Origin: Bradyrhizobium sp. 186
GTDB lineage: Bacteria; Pseudomonadota; Alphaproteobacteria; Rhizobiales; Xanthobacteraceae
Length of the DNA: 64,000 nucleotides
NCBI RefSeq assembly: GCF_023101685.1
Contig: NZ_CP082164.1
Location: 1,674,001-1,738,000 of the forward strand
Reading direction: 5' to 3'
Under the pieces are notes generated by a model, which had not been told where the DNA came from, searched no databases, and worked only from the letters and a program-made list of their open reading frames with translations. A program made the translations under genes and the position numbers. The stretch's first letter is position 1. Every line of letters begins with the position of its first letter. Below are positions 63,801 through 64,000 of this stretch, one piece after another.

Positions 63801-64000
63801 ATGACGGGCAGAAAGTTCATTGCGGCTATTTCGATCGCGATCGGCGCAGCGTCCGTTGCCGGTGCCAACGAATCGGTCGTCAAGGCCGTCGCCAATACCG
63901 ATCAGTGGGCGATCGCCGGCCATGACTACGGCAATACGCGCTTCAGTCCTCTCAGTCAGATCAATTCGGACAACGCCAGCAAGCTGTCCCTGGCCTATTC
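63801..64000 (+). CDS. PQQ-dependent dehydrogenase, N-terminal part (cut by window edge)
   Basis: 66 residues visible. AGGAGG before the ATG, a signal peptide (MTGRKFIAAISIAIGAASVA) and the mature start QWAIAGHDYGNTRFSPLSQIN, which matches the first propeller strand of quinoprotein alcohol/methanol dehydrogenases. Periplasmic. The rest lies outside the window, so the subfamily cannot be fixed. Confidence 0.8.
   Translation, partial: MTGRKFIAAISIAIGAASVAGANESVVKAVANTDQWAIAGHDYGNTRFSPLSQINSDNASKLSLAY

Noticed and set aside
1..64000. CRISPR arrays, tRNA or rRNA genes, phage integrase or replication origin
   Set aside because: No regularly spaced repeats, tRNA-like cloverleaf, rRNA sequence, integrase or replication genes were noticed on reading; a dedicated tRNA/ncRNA scan was not possible.

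Overview
The window reads as chromosomal or genomic-island DNA of a GC-rich alphaproteobacterium. Gene content (three mandelate-racemase-type enzymes, GlxA/LysR/GntR/MocR regulators, SnoaL-like proteins, IS630 and IS3 elements, a PQQ dehydrogenase) resembles Bradyrhizobium and its relatives; this placement is inference, because no rRNA or other marker gene is present. I saw no tRNA, rRNA or CRISPR array. Nearly everything is accessory catabolism with dedicated regulators.

Region 1 (1-8.6 kb): the end of a LysR gene and a LysR-type box precede an MmgE/PrpD gene, two tandem tautomerase genes that match the alpha and beta subunits of trans-3-chloroacrylic acid dehalogenase (CaaD), and an enolase-superfamily enzyme. 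Past an IS630 insertion lie, on the other strand, a malonate-semialdehyde decarboxylase with all its known catalytic residues and a CoA-acylating (methyl)malonate-semialdehyde dehydrogenase. Together these could carry a 3-haloacrylate or acetylenic acid to malonate semialdehyde, then to acetaldehyde or acetyl-CoA.

Region 2 (8.6-24.5 kb): a winged-helix/ATPase/TPR regulator with a SnoaL-like gene and a soluble histidine kinase that share an upstream motif; a GlxA regulator with a monooxygenase and a secreted hydrolase; a cytochrome b plus sulfite-oxidase-like molybdoenzyme pair; a LysR gene with an acyl-CoA dehydrogenase, acyl-CoA ligase and GAF/Fis regulator operon; and a sorbosone-dehydrogenase-like protein. 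A second IS630 copy in the same orientation closes this segment.

Region 3 (26-34 kb): a ribose-type ABC importer runs into an altronate/galactarate-dehydratase-type enzyme (sugar-acid use), followed by an SDR gene and an IS3 element with a recognisable -1 frameshift site.

Region 4 (33.9-44.3 kb), the most unusual part: a GntR regulator with three matching palindromes around it, a thioredoxin reductase, a dicarboxylate-type symporter, a two-domain thioredoxin fusion overlapping a CGSC (UGSC-family) protein, then SDR, class III CoA-transferase, enoyl-CoA hydratase and GMC oxidoreductase genes, all on the + strand. It looks like an uncharacterised thiol-driven reductive step coupled to a CoA-linked degradation pathway.

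Region 5 (44.4-64 kb): a MocR-type regulator lacking the PLP lysine; a moaA-ferredoxin-ferredoxin reductase operon divergent from a DMSO-reductase-family molybdoenzyme; VOC, ketopantoate-reductase-like, CoxG-like and DsbA-like genes; a second enolase-superfamily gene; an alpha/beta hydrolase-cyclase fusion; two glutathione transferases with a regulator relic between them; a third enolase-superfamily gene with a secreted metallo-beta-lactamase-fold lactonase; and the start of a PQQ dehydrogenase. Two intergenic motifs recur far apart (18.99/58.72 kb and 40.26/49.61 kb), suggesting shared regulation between clusters.
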